This document shows positions 60,787-64,000 of a stretch of DNA of 64,000 nt, piece after piece. Position 1 is the stretch's first letter, and each line of letters begins with the position of its first letter. Location: the NCBI RefSeq assembly GCF_000520015.2, contig NZ_CP007044.2, forward strand, positions 1,116,001 through 1,180,000. Direction: 5' to 3'. A program made the position numbers and the translations under genes. The DNA is from Chania multitudinisentens RB-25. GTDB taxonomy: Bacteria > Pseudomonadota > Gammaproteobacteria > Enterobacterales > Enterobacteriaceae. The notes beneath the pieces are model-generated. The model made no database searches, had not been told where the DNA came from, and was given only the letters and a program-made list of their open reading frames with translations.

Positions 60787-61413
60787 GTGCCAATAAATGC
60801 ATTTCCCGCACTGCGGGATGAATCTCTAACGCATACTCGGGCCAGAACCCGCAATTTGTTATTGACCAGCGCCATGGCGCTTTATGATGGTGGCCTTTTC
60901 CCCTCTATCACTGAGCTTGCCGCACATGCGCAGGTTTCCCGCGCGACAGCCTATCGTTATTTTCCCACTCAAAGTGCCTTAATCTCCGCAGTAGTGGCAA
61001 AAAGCCTGGGGCCGATCCTTGAATGGCAGCCGCAAGATAACGATGCATTGAAGCGTATTCAGCAACTGCTGGCATTTGCTTATCCACAGATGGAACAACA
61101 TGAGGGTGCCTTGCGTGCGGCACTGCAACTGTCGTTGCAGCAGTGGGCCAATGCCACACCGGGCGAAAAATTTGTGCGCGGCAATCGTAAGCGCTTGCTG
61201 AAGCTGGCGGTAGAGCCCTTACAGCATAAGTTGCCACCAGAAGCTTTACAGCGTGTGATTCATGCTTTTTCGCTGATCTATGGTTCAGAGGTTTTTCTGG
61301 TACTGAAAGATATTTGGGGTTTAGAACTTGCAGGTATTCAAGATGTGACTCAATGGATGGCCAAAGCTATTATTCGTCAAGCTGAGGAAGATATGAGGAG
61401 CGGTGAATCGTAA
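60787..61413 (+). CDS. TetR-family transcriptional regulator
   Basis: About 208 residues from the GTG at 60787, which has GAGG five bases upstream; an open frame from 60736 would add 17 residues without a site. The N-terminal HTH is clear: FPSITELAAHAQVSRATAYRYFPTQSALISAVV, followed by an all-alpha ligand-binding domain. It is divergent from the UPF0261 gene, so that gene is the probable target. The ligand cannot be inferred. Confidence 0.85.
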   Translation: MPINAFPALRDESLTHTRARTRNLLLTSAMALYDGGLFPSITELAAHAQVSRATAYRYFPTQSALISAVVAKSLGPILEWQPQDNDALKRIQQLLAFAYPQMEQHEGALRAALQLSLQQWANATPGEKFVRGNRKRLLKLAVEPLQHKLPPEALQRVIHAFSLIYGSEVFLVLKDIWGLELAGIQDVTQWMAKAIIRQAEEDMRSGES

Positions 61414-61782
61414 TCCGTGCAGCGGGCCCGCACAAAATAAAAAACCGAAACTCTTGCGAATTTCGGTTCAAAAACGGGTAAAACGCCTGACTTAGCGGCT
61501 AAAATTCACACGGTTTGCAGAACATCCTGATGTATACATCCAGTTTTCAGGAACTGCGACCGATTCAAAACTTCCCTGGTGTTGTTATGGTTATTATGAA
61601 TGTCAATCTACAACTATTTTTTATAATAATTTTGCTTCAAATACCATGTTTCACCATAAAAGATGGCATGTCAAGCAAGGTTTTGGTTTAATATTGCATA
61701 ATATGCGAGTTTTAGATAGCATTTCTGTACAATAATGCGTCAAAGCGATTGATAAATCGGTGAAAAAAAATCGAAGGATAAA
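61414..61782. other. Intergenic region with a stem-loop at 61443-61468
   Basis: 369 bases, AT-rich, no gene seen. AACCGAAA/TTTCGGTT (61443-61450 and 61461-61468) forms a hairpin with a T run on the minus-strand side, i.e. an intrinsic terminator reading left, although no minus-strand gene ends here. The promoter of the response-regulator gene should be at the right end. Confidence 0.5.
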
Positions 61783-62634
61783 ATGTATAACAATCATCAA
61801 AAATTCGATTCGCAGTCGATTGCAGACAAGGTCAGGGAACTTTTTTCACACCACGGGATTGGTAAACGCCAGCAGGCAAAAGAACTCAGTCGTATTTTGG
61901 AGCTGAGTTTTTCACATGCCCATCGTAAGTTGAAAGGGCAGAGCCCGTGGACGCTGGAGCAAATCAATAAAGTGGCTGCCGCATTGGGTGAACCCCCTGC
62001 GGCAATTGCGGATATTTTTCCTGAAAATGGTGTGGTGACACAAAGTATGGCGCAGGATGCCATCTTTTGGATTGCGGGTACTCAACTCCCTTGCGTTGGC
62101 TACATTGGCGCTGAGTTAGCCGAGGGCCAGTTCGTGGAATTTGTCGCTCTGCAACAAGAGGGGAACTGGATGATTTATCGTGCCAGTGAAGCTCCTGCGG
62201 GCCCGCATTTTTGTGTCGATCTGATCGAACTTCGGCCTGGCAGTATCGAAGATGAGCGCCTGAGTATTGCGGTATTGGATGATGCGCAGCAGGTGGCCGA
62301 TGAACTGACCAAGTATCTCAATAGTCAGGGTTTTAACGCCACGGCATTCTATGATGTAGGCAGTTTCTGTCAGGCGTTGAGCAAAAGCCCGTTTGATGGT
62401 TACGTGGTCGATTGGCTGATTGGGCAGGAAACTGCGCAAAAATGTATTGAAACCATTCGTACTTCAGATCACCCCGATGCGCCAGTATTGGTTTTGACCG
62501 GGCAACTGGGTACCAATCTGCGTGAATCTGAAATTGCCAGGGCGATGCGTGATTATGATGTACTCGGGCCTTATGAAAAACCTGTGCGGCTCCATGTGAT
62601 CGAAGCCGCATTGCAGCGTTGTTTTAATCTTTAG
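61783..62634 (+). CDS. Response regulator with N-terminal BetR-type HTH and C-terminal receiver
   Basis: A 283-residue regulator with inverted order: a helix-turn-helix of the BetR kind at about 15-80 (IGKRQQAKELSRILELSFSHAHRKLKGQSPWTLEQI), a middle region, and a receiver domain from about 160. The receiver keeps the acidic pair (AVLDDAQ), the phospho-acceptor Asp in DGYVVDWLIG, Thr in LVLTGQLG and Lys in YEKPVR, so it should be phosphorylated. It overlaps the kinase gene tail to tail by 11 bases (62624-62634), which makes that kinase the likely partner. Target genes unknown. Confidence 0.83.
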   Translation: MYNNHQKFDSQSIADKVRELFSHHGIGKRQQAKELSRILELSFSHAHRKLKGQSPWTLEQINKVAAALGEPPAAIADIFPENGVVTQSMAQDAIFWIAGTQLPCVGYIGAELAEGQFVEFVALQQEGNWMIYRASEAPAGPHFCVDLIELRPGSIEDERLSIAVLDDAQQVADELTKYLNSQGFNATAFYDVGSFCQALSKSPFDGYVVDWLIGQETAQKCIETIRTSDHPDAPVLVLTGQLGTNLRESEIARAMRDYDVLGPYEKPVRLHVIEAALQRCFNL

Positions 62635-64000
62635 CCGTAAACAGTGTTGCCAATGAGGTGGACAATACATCCATGCGCACGGGTTTTGTCAGGTAGTCAT
62701 CAAACATGGCCCGCTGCTCAGTGGGCAATAATTCAGGTGTATACGCGCTGATGCCGATAATCGGAATATTGCGGTTTGGGCCAGGTTGGGCACGCAGCTG
62801 TTTCGCGAGCGCAGCACCATCAATACCGGGCATCTGTAGGTCAAGCAATAATGCGTCATATGGGCGCCGCAACAGTTTTTGCAATGCCCGTTCCGATGAA
62901 TTACACAACTCATGCTGGTATCCCAGCTTATCCAGCAGGGTGATAAAAGCCTGACCAGCGTCTGGGTTATCATCCACCACCAGAATTTGCTGTTCCCTTT
63001 TCAGCAAAGGGGATTCCGGCAAGGGTTTTTCTTCAGACGGTTTTTCCATACAGATTTCAATGGGAATACTGACGATAAAGGTACTGCCCTTTTTCACTTC
63101 GCTGTATACCGTAATGGTACCGTTGAGCAACTTGACTAGGCCATGGACGATCGCCAACCCCATACCCACTCCGCTATACTGATGAGTATGTGATTGATCC
63201 AGCTGGGTAAATGGTTCGAAAATCTGTGAAAGCATACTTTTTTCGATACCGATCCCAGTATCTGTGATTTCAATGCTCAACGAGCAACCATTCAGTTGGC
63301 TACGCAGGCAACTGCGCAGCGTAATGGTGCCGTTTTCGGTATATTTAAACGCATTAACCAGCAGATTAACGATAATTTGCCTGATCCGTAGTGGATCGGA
63401 AGAGATCAACTGCGTATTGAATTCCAATTCGCAGATTAATTTGATGTGCTTTTTGGGTGACAGCATGGCGATTTCGTCTGCGGTTTCTGCAATGAGTCGC
63501 CGGGCGTTAAACGGTGCGATGCGTAGCTCCATCATGCCGCTTTCCAGGTGGGCATAATCGGTTAAGTCTTTCATCTGGCGTTCAATTTGCTGGGCGGCAC
63601 TCTCCAGGCGCTGAAAAGTATCTGCATGCTCAGCCAGGAATCTCGTATTCACCAACACATCAATGGCTGACATGATGCTTTGTAAGGAAGTACGCAGTTC
63701 ATGCCCAATAGCGCCTAAAAAAGCACTTTTAGTACGGTTGGCTTTTTCTGCCTCAATGGCCAGCGCCTGCTGCCGAATGGTCAGGCGTTGCTGGCGTAGG
63801 ATAACCAGGGTGATCACTACCAACGCGATGACAGAAAAGATGATAATGACCAGGCCATAGAAAATGATGTGACGTTTTTCAATGAAATCTTCATAAGCGT
63901 CAGTACGTTGTTTAACTTCCGCATGATCTGTCAGATTTGCCATTTCAATGGATAACGGTTGGAGCTGCTTTAAGGTTTGCACAATATGCTGGAAGTTAAT
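62624..64000 (-). CDS. Hybrid sensor histidine kinase (5' part missing)
   Basis: The frame is still open at the window edge, so the N-terminal sensor region is cut off. Visible: the end of a periplasmic or external part, one transmembrane segment (IIFYGLVIIIFSVIALVVITLVIL), a coiled linker, a HisKA domain with the phospho-acceptor His in GAIGHELRTSLQ, an HATPase domain (LLVNAFKYT N-box, DTGIGIE, GMGLAIV), and a C-terminal receiver (VVDDNPDAG, DALLLDLQMPG, LTKPVR). The product is a membrane-bound phosphorelay kinase whose signal cannot be read here. A GTG at 63980-63982 is in frame but is probably not the start. Confidence 0.88.
   Translation of the reverse strand: MNFQHIVQTLKQLQPLSIEMANLTDHAEVKQRTDAYEDFIEKRHIIFYGLVIIIFSVIALVVITLVILRQQRLTIRQQALAIEAEKANRTKSAFLGAIGHELRTSLQSIMSAIDVLVNTRFLAEHADTFQRLESAAQQIERQMKDLTDYAHLESGMMELRIAPFNARRLIAETADEIAMLSPKKHIKLICELEFNTQLISSDPLRIRQIIVNLLVNAFKYTENGTITLRSCLRSQLNGCSLSIEITDTGIGIEKSMLSQIFEPFTQLDQSHTHQYSGVGMGLAIVHGLVKLLNGTITVYSEVKKGSTFIVSIPIEICMEKPSEEKPLPESPLLKREQQILVVDDNPDAGQAFITLLDKLGYQHELCNSSERALQKLLRRPYDALLLDLQMPGIDGAALAKQLRAQPGPNRNIPIIGISAYTPELLPTEQRAMFDDYLTKPVRMDVLSTSLATLFTAKD

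Noticed and set aside
61572..61584. TTCCCTGGTGTTG matches the conserved base-pairing region of the small RNA ArcZ.
   Set aside because: There is no ArcZ-type GC-rich terminator after it, and neither arcB nor elbB is nearby. A 13-base match in AT-rich DNA can be chance.

Overview
The window is chromosomal DNA from a member of the Enterobacterales, most like the Serratia/Yersinia side of the order (Yersiniaceae or close relatives). The evidence is the 16S/23S sequence, tRNA-Glu in both rRNA spacers, ERIC repeats, and core genes that read as close relatives of E. coli genes (btuB, murI, acs-yjcH-actP, purHD, hdfR-maoP-comM, ilvLGMEDA, ilvYC, kdgK, yhjDE, spy). It contains no prophage, transposase or CRISPR array. 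Accessory genes sit singly or in pairs between conserved blocks.

Layout. 1-7.2 kb: the end of btuB, murI, then a full rRNA operon (16S, tRNA-Glu, 23S, 5S, tRNA-Thr, second 5S). 7.3-15 kb: a GH3 glycosidase lipoprotein, the acetate operon acs-yjcH-actP, a gene remnant and ybcI. 15-21.3 kb: an unusual flavoprotein fusion (desaturase-like plus ferredoxin-reductase-like), a GH28 polygalacturonase, and a STAS/nucleotidyltransferase pair. 21.7-30.7 kb: purHD, divergent from a second rRNA operon ending in tRNA-Asp and tRNA-Trp. 30.9-44.3 kb: hdfR, maoP, comM, the attenuated ilvLGMEDA operon, a DUF2461 gene, an ERIC element and the ilvY/ilvC pair. 44.3-49.6 kb: kdgK, a tautomerase, yhjE, yhjD and two unrecognised genes. 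50.0-52.9 kb: rpfF and rpfR, a DSF-type fatty-acid signal synthase and its cyclic-di-GMP receptor, with abutting stop codons. 53.5-58.6 kb: spy and a 1511-residue inverse-autotransporter adhesin with eight tandem 297-bp repeats. 59.3-64 kb: a UPF0261 gene divergent from a TetR regulator, then a BetR-type response regulator overlapping tail to tail with a hybrid sensor kinase cut by the window edge.

How the parts fit. The polygalacturonase and kdgK each carry an upstream site matching the KdgR operator consensus, which suggests a pectin/oligogalacturonide regulon and, with the GH3 enzyme, a plant-associated life. rpfF/rpfR, the STAS protein, the adhesin and the sensor kinase point to signalling and surface colonisation. 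Both rRNA operons have flanks that belong to different operons in E. coli, and the two copies differ in blocks of compensated substitutions, so recombination between rRNA operons is a theme here.
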